Shown in pieces: positions 16,089 through 26,413 of a stretch of 64,000 nucleotides of DNA. The number at the start of each line of letters is the position of its first letter. Position 1 is the stretch's first letter. Source of the stretch: Sphingomonas sp. S1-29 (GTDB lineage: Bacteria; Pseudomonadota; Alphaproteobacteria; Sphingomonadales; Sphingomonadaceae). The stretch lies in the NCBI RefSeq assembly GCF_026167545.1, contig NZ_CP110678.1, forward strand, positions 238,501-302,500, read 5' to 3'. The translations under genes and the position numbers were made by a program. The notes under the pieces are model-generated. The model was not told where the DNA came from. It did not search any database and saw only the letters and a list, made by a program, of their open reading frames with translations.

Positions 16089-17894
16089 ATGCCGCAATAT
16101 ACGCCGCCCGTGCGCGATACGCGCTTCATCCTCGATCACGTCGTTCAGCTCGACAAGCACGCCAACCTGCCGGGCTTCGCCAATGCCACCCCCGACGTGG
16201 TGAACGCGGTGCTCGAAGAGGGCGGCAAGTTCGTCGCCGAGGTGCTGTTCCCCGTAAACCTGTCGGGCGACCAGCAGGGCTGCACCCGCCACGCCGATGG
16301 CAGCGTGACCACGCCTGACGGTTTCAAGGAAGCGTATAAGCAGTTTGTCGAGAGCGGCTGGGCGACGCTGGCGGCGCCCGAGGAGTTCGGCGGCCAGGCG
16401 ATGCCGCACGTCGTCTCGACCGCGTTCGAGGAATATATGATCTCGGCCAACATGGCCTTCGCGATGTATCCGGGGCTGACCCACGGCGCGATCGCCGCAT
16501 TGCTCGCCAAGGGATCGCAGGCGCAGAAGGAGCTCTACGTTCCCAAGATGGTGTCGGGCGAATGGGGCGGCACGATGAACCTGACCGAGCCGCAATGCGG
16601 CACCGATCTGGGGCTGATCAAGACCAAGGCCGAGCCGCAGGGAGACGGCAGCTATGCGATCACCGGCACCAAGATCTTCATTTCGTCGGGCGAGCACGAC
16701 CTGACCTCGAACATCATCCATTTGGTGCTCGCCAAGACGCCGGGCGCGCCCGACAGCTCGAAGGGGATCAGCCTGTTCGTGGTGCCCAAGGTCCTGGTCA
16801 ACGACGACGGATCGCTGGGCGACCGCAACGGGGTCACCTGCGGGTCGATCGAGCACAAGATGGGCATCCACGCCAATTCGACCTGCGTGATGAACTATGA
16901 CGGCGCGACCGGCTGGCTGGTGGGCGAGGAGATGAAGGGGCTGGCGGCGATGTTCATCATGATGAACGCCGCGCGGCTGGGCGTCGGGCTGCAGGGGCTG
17001 GGCGTCGCCGAGACTGCGTACCAGAACGCGGTCGCCTATGCGGGTGACCGGCGGCAGGGACGCGCGCTCACCGGCGCCGCCGAGCCCGCCGAAAAGGCTG
17101 ACACGTTGTTCGTCCACCCCGATGTCCGTCGGATGCTGATGGAGGCCAAGGCGCTGACCGAAGGGCTTCGCGCCTTGTGCCTGTGGGGCGCGCTCCAGGT
17201 CGATCTGGCGCACAAGGCCGCGACCGAGGAAGAGCGCGAAATGGCCGACGACCTGATCGGGCTGCTGACCCCGGTGATCAAGGGATACGGCACCGACAAG
17301 GGCTATGACATCGCGACCAGCGCGCAGCAGGTCTATGGCGGGCATGGCTACATCGCCGAATGGGGGATGGAGCAATATGTCCGCGATGCGCGGATCGCGA
17401 TGATCTACGAAGGCACCAACGGCGTGCAGGCGATGGACCTCGTCGGCCGCAAGCTGGCGCAGAAGGGCGGCCGCGCGGTGCAGGCGTTCTTCAAGCTGGT
17501 GGCGGGCGAGATCGCCGATGCCAAGGCGCAGGACGAAGCGACCGCGGAGTTCGCGGGGCGGCTCGAAAAGGCGCTGGGCGACCTGCAGGCATCGACGATG
17601 TGGTTCATGGCGAACGGGATGCAGAACCCCAACCATGTCGGCGCGGGTGCGCATTCGTACATGCACATCATGGGCATCGTCGCGACCGGCTTGATGTGGC
17701 TGCGGATGGTGCGCGCCGCGAACGCGCTGCTGGCGGCGGGCGAGGGCGATGCGAAGTTCCTCGGCGCCAAGCTGGTGACCGCGCGCTTCTATGCCGAACG
17801 GATCATGCCCGACACCGGTGCGCTCCGCCGCAAGATCGAGGGCGGCGCCGACGCAATCATGGCGCTGGATCCCGAGATGTTCCTGGCGGCCTGA
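16089..17894 (+). CDS. Acyl-CoA dehydrogenase (large, DmdC-like with C-terminal extension)
   Basis: A 601-residue FAD enzyme of the acyl-CoA dehydrogenase superfamily with the extra C-terminal domain seen in DmdC/AidB-like members. Blocks include GTMNLTEPQCGTDLGLIKTK (FAD and substrate contact), GTKIFISSGEHDL, QVYGGHGYIAEWGMEQYVRD and the catalytic-base region IAMIYEGTNGVQAMDL. It would form a trans-2-enoyl-CoA and pass electrons to ETF. A GGAGAG ribosome site precedes the ATG. It is likely co-regulated by the upstream MerR protein. Chain-length preference cannot be told from sequence. Confidence 0.93.
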   Translation: MPQYTPPVRDTRFILDHVVQLDKHANLPGFANATPDVVNAVLEEGGKFVAEVLFPVNLSGDQQGCTRHADGSVTTPDGFKEAYKQFVESGWATLAAPEEFGGQAMPHVVSTAFEEYMISANMAFAMYPGLTHGAIAALLAKGSQAQKELYVPKMVSGEWGGTMNLTEPQCGTDLGLIKTKAEPQGDGSYAITGTKIFISSGEHDLTSNIIHLVLAKTPGAPDSSKGISLFVVPKVLVNDDGSLGDRNGVTCGSIEHKMGIHANSTCVMNYDGATGWLVGEEMKGLAAMFIMMNAARLGVGLQGLGVAETAYQNAVAYAGDRRQGRALTGAAEPAEKADTLFVHPDVRRMLMEAKALTEGLRALCLWGALQVDLAHKAATEEEREMADDLIGLLTPVIKGYGTDKGYDIATSAQQVYGGHGYIAEWGMEQYVRDARIAMIYEGTNGVQAMDLVGRKLAQKGGRAVQAFFKLVAGEIADAKAQDEATAEFAGRLEKALGDLQASTMWFMANGMQNPNHVGAGAHSYMHIMGIVATGLMWLRMVRAANALLAAGEGDAKFLGAKLVTARFYAERIMPDTGALRRKIEGGADAIMALDPEMFLAA

Positions 17895-17917
17895 GGAGAC
17901 TCACGGCTCCAACTTAT

Positions 17918-18009
17918 CCGTTCGTGCTGAGCCTGTCGAAGCACCGTCCTTCTTTTGCCGGCCGGGCGCGAAGAAAGGGCAGTGCTTCGACAAGCTCGGC
18001 ACGAACGGT
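17918..18009. repeat. Intergenic palindromic repeat, family B
   Basis: CCGTTCGTGCTGAGCCTGTC at the left pairs in inverted orientation with GACAAGCTCGGCACGAACGG at the right; GAAGCACCGTC / GGGCAGTGCTTC form the inner arms. It sits between convergent genes (acyl-CoA dehydrogenase and SleB hydrolase) and may also terminate transcription from both sides. Its ends resemble those of the tandem array at 25644. Confidence 0.8.
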
Positions 18010-18045
18010 ATGGGGTGGGAAACCCGAACGTATCTCGCGTCCAGG

Positions 18046-19347
18046 TCAGCGCTTCGCCGGGGCTTCCGTCGGGGTCGTGGACGGACCCGGCACCGGCACC
18101 AGCGTGCCGCTGCGCCGACGGACGCCGCTAAGGTCGGGCACCGGCGGCGCAGGCGTGGCCGCTGCCGCCGCCGGTGTTGCGTCGCGCTTGGGCGCTGGCA
18201 GCGCTTGGCGCTTCATGCAGTCGCGGCGATCGGGGCGGGCGAAGCGGTCGCAGTTCCACAGCGCCCGTTCATAGCCGCGTGCCGAATCGCGCAAATAGCT
18301 GAACGCCATTCGCGCCAGGATCGCGGGTTCGGCGGGAAGGATCGCGGGGGTGTCGGCACGCTCGGTCCAGCCAAGCAGCTTGCAATAGCTGCGCTCGCCG
18401 CACAGCCGCTTGGCATAGACGGCATATTCGTCGGCCTCGAGGCGCGGATCGAGGGTGATCGCGAAGCTGTTGGGATCGGTCGGTAGCGGTGCCGGCATGT
18501 CGCCGAGCGCGATCGTCGTCGCCGCGACGGTTGCGTCCTCGACGCCGGCGGGAACTTCGCCGGACGCGTGCGAAGCCGCGATGCCCGCAAGTTCGGGCAC
18601 CACCGGCTCGGTCCCCGCATAGCGACCGCGAAACGCCGGTGGCGTGCCCCACCAGCCGGTCCAGCGGAAGAACAAATGGGTGTTCACTTCGCTGATCTTG
18701 TCGAGGCTGCTGCTCCAATAGGGCATCACCCAGTCGGTATGATAATGGGTTGCGGTGCCGACCCGCTTGTCGACCCGGCCCTGCAGCGCCGCGGTCGCGA
18801 CCGCGCGCGCGCGCCCCCAGGCGGCGTCCGAATAGCGCCGCGCCAGCGCGCCGTCGCAGGTGAAGGTGAACTGGCAGCCGGTCGATCGCTCGCTGCCCTG
18901 GAAGACGACGCCGCACACCGATTTGGGGAAGGCGGGGTGGCGGACGCGGTTGAGGATCACCTGTGCCACCGCGCGTTGCCCGACCGAATCGTCGCCCGAT
19001 TCGTAGAGCACGCCCGCGGTCAGGCAGTCGGTCGCGCGCGCGATGCTGTCAGGCGCCCCCGCAATGCGAAAGGCGCGCGCGGGAAGGTTTGGGGCGCTCG
19101 AGAAGGGCACCGCCGCGTTGAAGCTGCGCGCATCGGCGGGATCGACCGCGACGAACGCGGTGGGCTCGACCGGGGGGAGTTCGGCGGGCGGGATCACCCG
19201 GACGGCAGGGCGCGCGAGCGTGCGTTCCACCGGCACGATGCGCGGTGCGGTGGCGACGATGATCGCGGGCACCAGCACCGCCAGCAACGCCAGCACGGCC
19301 AGGATCGCGCGGATGACGGGCGTCGTCGGGGGAGGGGTTGGCGTCAT
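18046..19347 (-). CDS. SleB-type cell wall hydrolase, membrane-anchored
   Basis: A 433-residue protein with an N-terminal membrane helix (about residues 11-34) and an external Hydrolase_2 (SleB) domain at about 105-230. The catalytic Glu116 lies in AGVLYESGDDSVGQRAVAQV, followed by ILNRVRHPAFPKSVCGVV and a Cys-containing GCQFTFTCDG block. It would cleave peptidoglycan (lytic transglycosylase-like) in the periplasm. The C-terminal third is Pro/Ala-rich. ATG at 19347 is chosen because the upstream extension is read through a palindromic repeat. It is separated from neighbours by repeats on both sides. Confidence 0.88.
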   Translation of the reverse strand: MTPTPPPTTPVIRAILAVLALLAVLVPAIIVATAPRIVPVERTLARPAVRVIPPAELPPVEPTAFVAVDPADARSFNAAVPFSSAPNLPARAFRIAGAPDSIARATDCLTAGVLYESGDDSVGQRAVAQVILNRVRHPAFPKSVCGVVFQGSERSTGCQFTFTCDGALARRYSDAAWGRARAVATAALQGRVDKRVGTATHYHTDWVMPYWSSSLDKISEVNTHLFFRWTGWWGTPPAFRGRYAGTEPVVPELAGIAASHASGEVPAGVEDATVAATTIALGDMPAPLPTDPNSFAITLDPRLEADEYAVYAKRLCGERSYCKLLGWTERADTPAILPAEPAILARMAFSYLRDSARGYERALWNCDRFARPDRRDCMKRQALPAPKRDATPAAAAATPAPPVPDLSGVRRRSGTLVPVPGPSTTPTEAPAKR

Positions 19348-19437
19348 GCGGGCCTTGTCGCGGGGGGTCGGCGGGCGCCGAATCTTAGCGGGTTTCGAGC
19401 GAGTGGGGGAGGGGGCCGCTACCCTCGCCCCCCCCCC

Positions 19438-19528
19438 CGTCACCCCGGACTCGGTCCGGGGTCCACCGAGCAACAATCGGGGACGTCGCTCGCCGAGCGG
19501 TGGACCCCGGAACAAGTCCGGGGTGACG
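19438..19528. repeat. Intergenic palindromic repeat, family C
   Basis: CGTCACCCCGGACTCGGTCC and its inverted partner GGAACAAGTCCGGGGTGACG enclose a second pair (GGGGTCCACCGAG / GAGCGGTGGACCCC). It is a sibling of the element at 14993-15083. It lies between the start of the SleB gene and the 3' end of cysK, so it could be in the SleB promoter region or act as the end of the cysK transcript. Confidence 0.8.
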
Positions 19529-19569
19529 GTAACGGTAGGCGGTCGGCAGTAGCTAAACCGCCCCCGCCA

Positions 19570-20487
19570 TCACTCGGGCAGGAAGTCGGGAACCGACAGA
19601 TAGCGCTCGCCGGTATCGTAGTTGAACCCGAGCACACGGCTGCCCGCGGGCAGTTCGCCCAGCTTCTGCGCGATCGCCGCCAGCGTGCCGCCCGACGAGA
19701 TGCCGACCAACATGCCCTCCTCGCGCGCCGAACGCCGCGCCATTTCCTTGGCGGTGTCGGCGGCGACCTTGATCACGCCGTCGATCGCCTGGGTGTGGAG
19801 GTTGCGCGGCACGAAGCCCGCGCCGATCCCCTGGATCGGATGCGGCCCCGGCTGGCCGCCCGAGATCACCGGCGAGGCTTCGGGCTCGACCGCATAGACC
19901 TTCAGCTCGGGCCAATGCTGCTTGAGCACCTCGGACACCGCGGTGATGTGGCCGCCGGTGCCGACCCCGGTGATGATCACGTCGATCGGCGTGTCGGCGA
20001 AATCGGCGAGGATTTCCTGCGCGGTGGTGCGGACATGGACGTCGATGTTCGCAGGGTTTTCGAACTGCTGCGGCATCCACGCGCCCGGGGTTTGCTCGAC
20101 CAGCTCGATCGCGCGCTCGATCGCGCCCTTCATCCCCTTCTCGCGCGGGGTGAGGTCGAAGGTCGCGCCGTACGCCAGCATCAGCCGGCGGCGCTCGATC
20201 GACATGCTCTCGGGCATGACGAGGACCAGCTTGTAGCCCTTCACCGCGGCGACCATCGCCAGCCCGACGCCGGTGTTGCCGCTGGTCGGCTCGACGATCG
20301 TGCCGCCGGGCTTGAGGTCGCCCGATGCTTCGGCGGCTTCGACCATCGCGACCGCGATCCGATCCTTGATCGACCCGCCGGGGTTCGACCGCTCAGACTT
20401 GATCCACACTTCGGCATCGGGAAACAACCGCGCGACGCGGATGTGCGGGGTGTTGCCGATCGTGTCGAGGATCGTGTTCGCCTTCAT
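19570..20487 (-). CDS. cysK: Cysteine synthase A
   Basis: A 305-residue PLP enzyme making cysteine from O-acetylserine and sulfide. The PLP lysine is Lys41 in [27 protein letters not shown] binds substrate and [13 protein letters not shown] binds the cofactor phosphate. Length and N-terminus ([18 protein letters not shown]) match CysK. The ATG overlaps the stop of the MFS gene by four bases, showing translational coupling. The pairing suggests that the transporter handles cysteine or a related metabolite, but this is inference. Confidence 0.95.
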   Translation of the reverse strand: MKANTILDTIGNTPHIRVARLFPDAEVWIKSERSNPGGSIKDRIAVAMVEAAEASGDLKPGGTIVEPTSGNTGVGLAMVAAVKGYKLVLVMPESMSIERRRLMLAYGATFDLTPREKGMKGAIERAIELVEQTPGAWMPQQFENPANIDVHVRTTAQEILADFADTPIDVIITGVGTGGHITAVSEVLKQHWPELKVYAVEPEASPVISGGQPGPHPIQGIGAGFVPRNLHTQAIDGVIKVAADTAKEMARRSAREEGMLVGISSGGTLAAIAQKLGELPAGSRVLGFNYDTGERYLSVPDFLPE

Positions 20488-21812
20488 ATCGTCGTCTCCT
20501 TGATCGAGGTGAATTCGAGCGTTTCGGGCGGCGCGAAGGTGCGCGCCCGGCCCAGTTCGGGGAACAGCCGCGCCCACCATGCGGTCACCAATATGGCGGC
20601 AATCCCGCCGCCTACAACCGCTACGACGGGCCCGACCGCGGCGGCAAGGAAGCCCGAGCGCGCCTCGCCGAGCTCGTTCGAGCCCGACACGAACAGCGTC
20701 GACACCGCACCAACACGCCCGCGCATGTCGTCGGGGGTGTGCAGTTGGATCAGCGACTGGCGGACATAGACCGACACCATGTCGGTCGCCCCGACCACGA
20801 ACAGCGAGGCGAGCGCGACCAGTACCGCGGGCGCGAAATCGCTGCCGATCGCGGATTCGCCGAGGTACGGCAGCAGCAACGGTGCCGACAGCCCGAACAT
20901 CGCGGTCGCCGCGCCGAACGCCGCGACCGACCACAGCATCTTGACCCCGACATCGTTGGTGAGCGGCTTCCAGGCGAACCAGATCGCGACCAGCACCGCA
21001 CCCGCGGCGGGCGCGGCGCGCAGATGGCCGAGCCCGTCGGCGCCGATCTGCAGGATGTCGCGCGCATAGATCGGCAGCATCGCGGTCGCGCCGCCGAGCA
21101 GCACCGCGAACAGGTCGAGGCTGATCGCGCCGAGCACCAGCCGGTTGCGCCGGACATAGGCAAGCCCGTCGACCATCTGTGCCCACGGGTTGCGCGTGCC
21201 CGTCATCTGCTTGCGCTCGACCGGCTTGATGAGCGTCAGCATCACGAAGCCCAGCCCGAACAGCCCCGCCGACACCGCATAGGGCAGCCACTGGTTGGCG
21301 GCGTACAGATAGCCGCCCATCGCCGGGCCGAGTACCGACCCCGCCTGCCAGGCGATCGAACTCATCGCGATCGCCGCGGGCAGCACCGCGATCGGCACGA
21401 GGTTGGGCGCGAGTGCCTGCAGCGCGGGGCCGGCGAAGGCGCGCGCGACGCCGAGCAATGCCGCGACGAAGAACAGCCAGGGCAGGGTGATCTCGCCATG
21501 ATAGGTCAGCCATGCGAGCAGCAGCGCGCACGCCGCCTCGAGCGCGACCGCGCCGCGCGCGATCCAGCGGCGATCGACCCGGTCGGCGACCCAGCCCGCG
21601 ACCAGCGACAGCAGCAGCAGCGGCACGAACTGCGCGACGCCGATCCAGCCGAGCTGGAACGCGGCATCGCGGATCGACATCGTCTGGCGCGCAATGTCGT
21701 ACACCTGCCAACCGATGACGATCACCATCGCCATCTGCGCCAGCGTGTTCGACAACCGCGCCAGCCAATAGGCGCGGAAATTATGGATGGTGAAGGGATG
21801 CGGCGCGCTCAT
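20484..21812 (-). CDS. MFS transporter, EntS-like exporter family
   Basis: A 442-residue protein with about twelve hydrophobic helices, from the EntS/MFS_3 branch. The N-terminal motif [20 protein letters not shown] and the loop-2/3 motif [18 protein letters not shown] (motif A) are visible, and a [20 protein letters not shown] block is characteristic of this branch. Members export siderophores, drugs or metabolites by proton antiport. The ATG at 21812 is used (MSAPHPF). It overlaps cysK by four bases downstream. The substrate is unknown; export of cysteine or a thiol is one possibility from context. Confidence 0.85.
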   Translation of the reverse strand: MSAPHPFTIHNFRAYWLARLSNTLAQMAMVIVIGWQVYDIARQTMSIRDAAFQLGWIGVAQFVPLLLLSLVAGWVADRVDRRWIARGAVALEAACALLLAWLTYHGEITLPWLFFVAALLGVARAFAGPALQALAPNLVPIAVLPAAIAMSSIAWQAGSVLGPAMGGYLYAANQWLPYAVSAGLFGLGFVMLTLIKPVERKQMTGTRNPWAQMVDGLAYVRRNRLVLGAISLDLFAVLLGGATAMLPIYARDILQIGADGLGHLRAAPAAGAVLVAIWFAWKPLTNDVGVKMLWSVAAFGAATAMFGLSAPLLLPYLGESAIGSDFAPAVLVALASLFVVGATDMVSVYVRQSLIQLHTPDDMRGRVGAVSTLFVSGSNELGEARSGFLAAAVGPVVAVVGGGIAAILVTAWWARLFPELGRARTFAPPETLEFTSIKETTI

Positions 21813-21921
21813 GCGCGAGGGCTTAGGCCGCACGGCGCGCGATGCGCAACGAGGGTTTGTGGGGCAGGGTAAAGGCTGGCTTGGCAAACCGCCTTTCCCC
21901 GCCGCCACTTGAGGCGGGCCG

Positions 21922-22746
21922 TCAGCCGCCGAGGAAGGTCAGCAGATCCTTGGTGAGGCGGTTGCCGTGCGTCGCGAACAGCCCATGCGGTGCGCCCTCA
22001 TATTCGACCAGCTGCGCGCTCGGGACATGCTCCTTCACCCGGTGCGCGGTCGCGCCGATCGGCACCGTTGCGTCGGCTGTGCCGTGGACCACCAGCGTGG
22101 GCACGGTGAAGGCGGCAAGGTCGGGGACGAAATCGGTGGTGCCGAACGACTTCGCGCATTCGAGCGTCGCTTTGAGGCTGGCCTGCATCGCGACGTTCCA
22201 CGACGCGTTCACCGTTTCCTCGCTCACGGGATGCGACATCAGCCCGACGCCATAGAAATCGCGCAGGAACGAGCCGAAGAATTTGGCCCGGTCGGTCGCG
22301 ATCTGCGCGCCGATCTTGTCGAGTTCCTCAGGCGGAACGCCGTGCGGGTTCGCCTCGGTCTTGAGCATCCCGGGAACCACCGATCCGATCAGCCCGGTCA
22401 TCGCCACGCCCTTGCCGCCATGCCGCGACATGTAGCGCGCGACCTCGCCGCCGCCCATCGAGAAGCCGATGATCGCCGCGCCATCGGTGACGCCCGCCGC
22501 CGCCATCACATCGGCAAGATCGTCCGAGAGCGTGTCGTAATCATAGCCGCTCCATGGCTGGCTCGACCGGCCGAAGCCGCGGCGATCATAGGCGATCACG
22601 CGGTGCCCCGCCTCGGCGAGCGCCATCGCTTGCGGGTCCCAGCTGTCCGCCGACAGCGGCCAACCATGGATCAGCACGACGGGCCGCCCGCTGCCCCAAT
22701 CCTTGACGTACAGATCGGTGCCGTCGCGGGTTTTGACATAGGGCAT
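21922..22746 (-). CDS. Alpha/beta hydrolase, non-heme chloroperoxidase-like
   Basis: A 274-residue single-domain enzyme. The oxyanion motif is LIHGWPLS, the nucleophile elbow is GFSMGG, the acid is in VVHGTADATVPI and the His in GAPHGLFATH. RRGFGRSSQPWSGYDYDTL is the signature of cofactor-free haloperoxidases and related esterases. These enzymes hydrolyse esters and can perhydrolyse acids; true halogenation is usually a side activity. It stands alone on the minus strand, with a GGAGAACGACC leader containing a good ribosome site. Confidence 0.88.
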   Translation of the reverse strand: MPYVKTRDGTDLYVKDWGSGRPVVLIHGWPLSADSWDPQAMALAEAGHRVIAYDRRGFGRSSQPWSGYDYDTLSDDLADVMAAAGVTDGAAIIGFSMGGGEVARYMSRHGGKGVAMTGLIGSVVPGMLKTEANPHGVPPEELDKIGAQIATDRAKFFGSFLRDFYGVGLMSHPVSEETVNASWNVAMQASLKATLECAKSFGTTDFVPDLAAFTVPTLVVHGTADATVPIGATAHRVKEHVPSAQLVEYEGAPHGLFATHGNRLTKDLLTFLGG

Positions 22747-22838
22747 GGTCGTTCTCCTGAAGGTCGAACCGCGCCAACGGGTCGCGGCACCGGGCGTTCC
22801 GCGGTGGTGCGCCAGCGCACCCGGCGCCGCACGCTCGT

Positions 22839-22997
22839 TCAGTTGCCGCCGTAGTCGGGCTGGCCTTCGATATCGCCGCCCGGCTGATCGTCGTCGGGGG
22901 TGCCGGGGGCGGGTGCCTGGTTGCCGGGCTCGTCGATCGGCGCGGGCGTGTTGTTGTTGGCTTGCCCGTCGGGTTTTTCGCGCTGTTGGTCGCTCAT
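22839..22997 (-). CDS. 52-residue disordered acidic protein
   Basis: A short reading frame with ATG at 22995-22997 and a well-spaced GGAG ribosome site upstream, ending TGA at 22839-22841. The product MSDQQREKPDGQANNNTPAP continues with Pro/Gly/Asp-rich sequence to GQPDYGGN. There are no hydrophobic segments and almost no aromatic residues, so it should be natively unfolded. It lies between the hydrolase gene and an unknown gene near catalase. I know no named family; expression is plausible from the ribosome site but unproven. Confidence 0.5.
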   Translation of the reverse strand: MSDQQREKPDGQANNNTPAPIDEPGNQAPAPGTPDDDQPGGDIEGQPDYGGN

Positions 22998-23104
22998 CGA
23001 TCGTCTCCTGTGCAAAAGCTGCCGCCGATCAACGCGCGATTATGCTATGCGGAACCACGCCTGCCCGTTTTGGTTCTTGCTGCGATGCAGCATGAAGGTA
23101 TAGC

Positions 23105-23455
23105 ATGGATGCCATGAAGCTTCCCGCAGACGACGAAGTCGCAGCACCTGCCGGCCCCGCGCCCACGATCTTCGAAGCGATCGTGCGCAAAACGTGCGTA
23201 TCGGCGACCTATAACCGCACCGAGATCATCCTGGCGCCGCACGCGATGTGGACCCGCCATGGCGACATGTTCGTCGATGCGGTGACGCTGCGACTCAACG
23301 ACGCCCCCCCGCGCGAGGTGAAGCTGGGGACGTTCAAGCTAATCGGCCTGGGCAATCTCCAGCGCACGAACGAGCGCTTCTACGTCAGCGAGTTGTTCCA
23401 GCCGGGCGATGCCAAATATGGCGGCGAGATATTGCTCGCGGTCGAGCCCGACTGA
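23105..23455 (+). CDS. Conserved-looking cytoplasmic protein, function unknown
   Basis: A 116-residue soluble protein with acidic N-terminus (MDAMKLPADDEVAAPAG) and a compact core with segments FEAIVRKTCVSATYNRTEII, WTRHGDMFVDAVTL and GTFKLIGLGNLQRTNERFY. The arrangement of short beta strands (TEIILAPHAM, DMFVDAVTL, REVKLGTFKLIGL) suggests a small beta-rich fold, possibly ligand-binding. A second ATG lies three codons in. It precedes the catalase gene on the same strand by about 100 bases. No catalytic motif or known family recognised. Confidence 0.6.
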   Translation: MDAMKLPADDEVAAPAGPAPTIFEAIVRKTCVSATYNRTEIILAPHAMWTRHGDMFVDAVTLRLNDAPPREVKLGTFKLIGLGNLQRTNERFYVSELFQPGDAKYGGEILLAVEPD

Positions 23456-23557
23456 GCCGATCGCCGGCCGCTCGCCGGCGCTGTCGATTTTAATCCTGCT
23501 GACTGCGCCGCTTTTGCCGGTTCGTGCGTTTATCACACGAACGAGGAAAGCGAATTT

Positions 23558-25627
23558 ATGAGCGATACCAAGATCGTCCACGGCAACGGCGGCGAAACGC
23601 ATCAGCAGGCGGCGGGCGATACGCCGGTGCTGACGACCAATCACGGCATGCCGATCAGCGACAACCAGAACAGCCTGAAATCGGGCAAGCGCGGCCCCAC
23701 GCTGCTCGAAGACTTCGTGCTGCGCGAGAAGATCTTCCACTTCGATCACGAGCGTATCCCCGAGCGGATCGTCCATGCCCGCGGCTCGGGCGCGCACGGC
23801 GTGTTCGAAGCGACCGCCGACATCTCCGACCTGTCGCGCGCTGCGGTGTTCGCCAAGGGCGAGCAGACCGAAGTGTTCGTGCGCTTCTCGACCGTCGCGG
23901 GTGGCGCCGGATCGGTCGACACCCCGCGCGACGTGCGCGGTTTCGCAGTCAAATTCTACACCAAGGAAGGCAATTGGGATCTGGTTGGCAACAACATCCC
24001 GGTCTTCTTCATCCAGGACGCGATCAAGTTCCCCGACCTCGTCCACGCGGTGAAGATGGAGGCAGATCGCGCCTATCCGCAGGCGGGCAGCGCGCACGAT
24101 ACCTTCTGGGATTGGGCCAGCCTGATGCCCGAATCGACGCATATGCTGATGTGGGCGATGTCCGACCGGACGCTGCCGCGCAGCTTCCGCACGATGGAGG
24201 GGTTCGCCGTCCACACCTTCCAGCTGGTCAATGCCGAGGGTAAGTCGAGCTTCGTGAAGTTCCATTGGAAGCCAGTGCTCGGCCTGCAATCGACGATTTG
24301 GGACGAAGCGCTCAAGCTCCAGGCCGCCGATAACGACTATCAGCGCCGCGACCTGTGGGAAGCGATCGACACCGGCAGCTTCCCCGAATGGGAACTCGGC
24401 ATCCAGGTGTTCGACGAAGCCTTTGCCCGCGCGCAGCCCTATGACGTGCTCGACGCGACCAAGCTGATCCCCGAGGAGGACGTTCCCGTCCGGATCATCG
24501 GCAAGCTGACGCTCAACCGCAACGTCGACAATTTCTTCGCCGAGACCGAGCAGGTCGCGTTTTTGCCGACCAACATCGTGCCGGGTATCGATTTCTCGAA
24601 CGATCCGCTGCTGCAGGGGCGGCTGTTCAGCTATCTCGACACGCAGAATTCGCGGCTTGGAACCACCAACTTCCATCAGATTCCGATCAACGCGCCGCGC
24701 TGCCCGTTCGGCAATTTCCAGCGCGACGGCAAGATGCAGACGCAAGTGCCCAAGGGCCGCGCGAACTACGAGCCCAACAGCTTGGCCGAGTTTGGCGAGG
24801 ATGGCGGCCCGCGCGAGAGCCCGACGCGTGGCTTCGCGACGACCAACGCGATCACCGGCGACGACGAGCAGGGCGAGAAGCTGCGCATCCGCGCCGATCT
24901 GTTCGCCGATCATTACAGCCAGGCGCGGTTGTTCTGGAAATCGCAGGACGCGCATGAGCAGGCGCATATCGCCTCGTCCTTCGTGTTCGAGCTGTCGAAG
25001 GTCGGGTTGGAGGCGATCCGTCCGCGGATGGTGGCCAATCTGCGCAACGTCGATGAGGCGCTGGCACAGCGCGTCGCCGATGGCCTCGGCATCGACTTGC
25101 CCGCCAAGGCACAGGCCGCGCGCGAGCCGGTCGACATGAAGCCTTCGGACGCCTTGTCGATCCACAAGAACATGAAGCCGATGCTCAAGGGTCGTGCAGT
25201 CGGCATCCTGATCGCCGATGGCAGCGACGGGGCCGAGATCGATGCGCTGGTCGCCGCGATCGAGGCCGAGGGTGCCAAGGCGGTGCTGATCGCGCCCAAG
25301 GTCGGCGGCGCGACGCTCGCCGACGGGTCGAAGCGCAAGGCCGATGGCCAGCTCGCGGGCATGCCCTCGCAATTGTTCGACGCGGTGGCGCTGGTGCTGT
25401 CGGCGCAAGGCACCGCGATGCTGCTCAAGGAAGCCGCGGCGGTGCAGTTCGCGATGGATGCGTTCGGTCACCTCAAGGCGATCGGCGCGAACGATGCGGC
25501 CAAGCCGCTGCTCGACAAGGCGGGGGTCGAGGCCGATGCCGGGGTCACCGGGCTGGGCGGCGATTTCATTGCGGCGGCGGCGCATCGCTTCTACGATCGC
25601 GAGCCCAAGGTGCGCATGCTGGCGTGA
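23558..25627 (+). CDS. katE: Large-subunit catalase, HPII/KatE type
   Basis: A 689-residue heme catalase converting hydrogen peroxide to water and oxygen. The distal His73 is in [17 protein letters not shown]; the heme-binding region [14 protein letters not shown] and the Asn-containing [15 protein letters not shown] follow; the proximal Tyr is in [10 protein letters not shown]. The extra C-terminal flavodoxin-like domain (about residues 545-689, [20 protein letters not shown] onward) distinguishes the large KatE class. An ACGAGGAAAG ribosome site precedes the ATG. A tandem palindromic array begins 16 bases after the stop. Confidence 0.96.
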   Translation: MSDTKIVHGNGGETHQQAAGDTPVLTTNHGMPISDNQNSLKSGKRGPTLLEDFVLREKIFHFDHERIPERIVHARGSGAHGVFEATADISDLSRAAVFAKGEQTEVFVRFSTVAGGAGSVDTPRDVRGFAVKFYTKEGNWDLVGNNIPVFFIQDAIKFPDLVHAVKMEADRAYPQAGSAHDTFWDWASLMPESTHMLMWAMSDRTLPRSFRTMEGFAVHTFQLVNAEGKSSFVKFHWKPVLGLQSTIWDEALKLQAADNDYQRRDLWEAIDTGSFPEWELGIQVFDEAFARAQPYDVLDATKLIPEEDVPVRIIGKLTLNRNVDNFFAETEQVAFLPTNIVPGIDFSNDPLLQGRLFSYLDTQNSRLGTTNFHQIPINAPRCPFGNFQRDGKMQTQVPKGRANYEPNSLAEFGEDGGPRESPTRGFATTNAITGDDEQGEKLRIRADLFADHYSQARLFWKSQDAHEQAHIASSFVFELSKVGLEAIRPRMVANLRNVDEALAQRVADGLGIDLPAKAQAAREPVDMKPSDALSIHKNMKPMLKGRAVGILIADGSDGAEIDALVAAIEAEGAKAVLIAPKVGGATLADGSKRKADGQLAGMPSQLFDAVALVLSAQGTAMLLKEAAAVQFAMDAFGHLKAIGANDAAKPLLDKAGVEADAGVTGLGGDFIAAAAHRFYDREPKVRMLA

Positions 25628-25643
25628 GTTTGGCTGCTATAAC

Positions 25644-26398
25644 CCCGTTTGTCCTGAGTAGGGACTGAGCGGAGGCGAAGGCCCGTATCGAAGGACATTG
25701 CCCCAAGCGGACCGGTCCTTCGATACGCCGCTTCGACGGGCTCAGCGGCTACTCAGGACGAACGGGCGGGGATTGGGGCATGGGTGCCGCTCCGTCTTCT
25801 CCCCCGTTCGTCCTGAGTAGGGACTGAGCGAAGGCGAAGGCCCGTATCGAAGGATGTTACCCCAAGCGGGCGGGTCCTTCGATACGCCGCTTCGACGGGC
25901 TCAGCGGCTACTCAGGACGAACGGTTGGGGTTTGGGGATGGGTGCCGTCCCGTCTCCCCCCCCCCGTTCGTCCTGAGCAGGGACTGAGCGGAGGCGAAGG
26001 CCCGTATCTAAGGACATTGCCCCAAGCGGGCGTGTCCTTCGATACGCCGCTTCGACGAGCTCAGCGGCTACTCAGGACGAACGGGCGGGGGTTGGGGCAT
26101 TTGTGCCGTCCCATCTCCCCCCGTTCGTCCTGAGTAGGGACTGAGCGGAGGCGAAGGCCCGTATCGAAGGACAGTGCCCCAAGCGGCGGGTCCTTCGATA
26201 CGCCGCTTCGACGAGCTCAGCGGCCACTCAGGACGAACGGTTGGGGATTGGGGCATTTGTGCCGTTCCGTCTTCCCCGTTCGTCCTGAGTAGGGACTGAG
26301 CGGAGGCGAAGGCCCGTATCGAAGAACATTGCCCCAAGCGGGCCGGTCCTTCGATACGCCATTTCGACAAGCGCAATGGCTACTTAGGACGAACGGTT
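25644..26398. repeat. Tandem array of five palindromic repeat units (family B-like)
   Basis: Five units begin at about 25646, 25805, 25965, 26122 and 26277, a period of 155-160 bases. Each has a left arm CGTTCGTCCTGAGTAGGGAC, then TGAGCGGAGGCGAAGGCCCG and TATCGAAGGAC, a short CCCCAAGCGG centre, and a right arm CTTCGATACGCCGCTTCGAC followed by GGGCTCAGCGGCTACTCAGG and ACGAACGG. Units are joined by about 35 bases of GGGGATTGGGGCAT/GTGCCGT-type spacer. The last unit is the most diverged (ATTTCGACAAGCGCAATGGC in the right arm). The array fills the gap between the catalase and uvrD stop codons; no gene is seen in it. Confidence 0.9.
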
Positions 26399-26413
26399 GC
26401 GGGGAAGCAGCCC

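Noticed and set aside
19570..21768. Apparent fusion of cysK with a long upstream region
   Set aside because: The upstream part is an out-of-frame reading of the MFS gene; cysK has its own ATG and family N-terminus.
25942..26376. Small reading frames inside the repeat array
   Set aside because: They repeat the same translated repeat unit and have no independent coding signal.
25644..26398. Possible CRISPR array
   Set aside because: Units are about 157 bases, internally palindromic, and separated by near-identical spacers, unlike CRISPR repeats with unique spacers; no cas genes are nearby.
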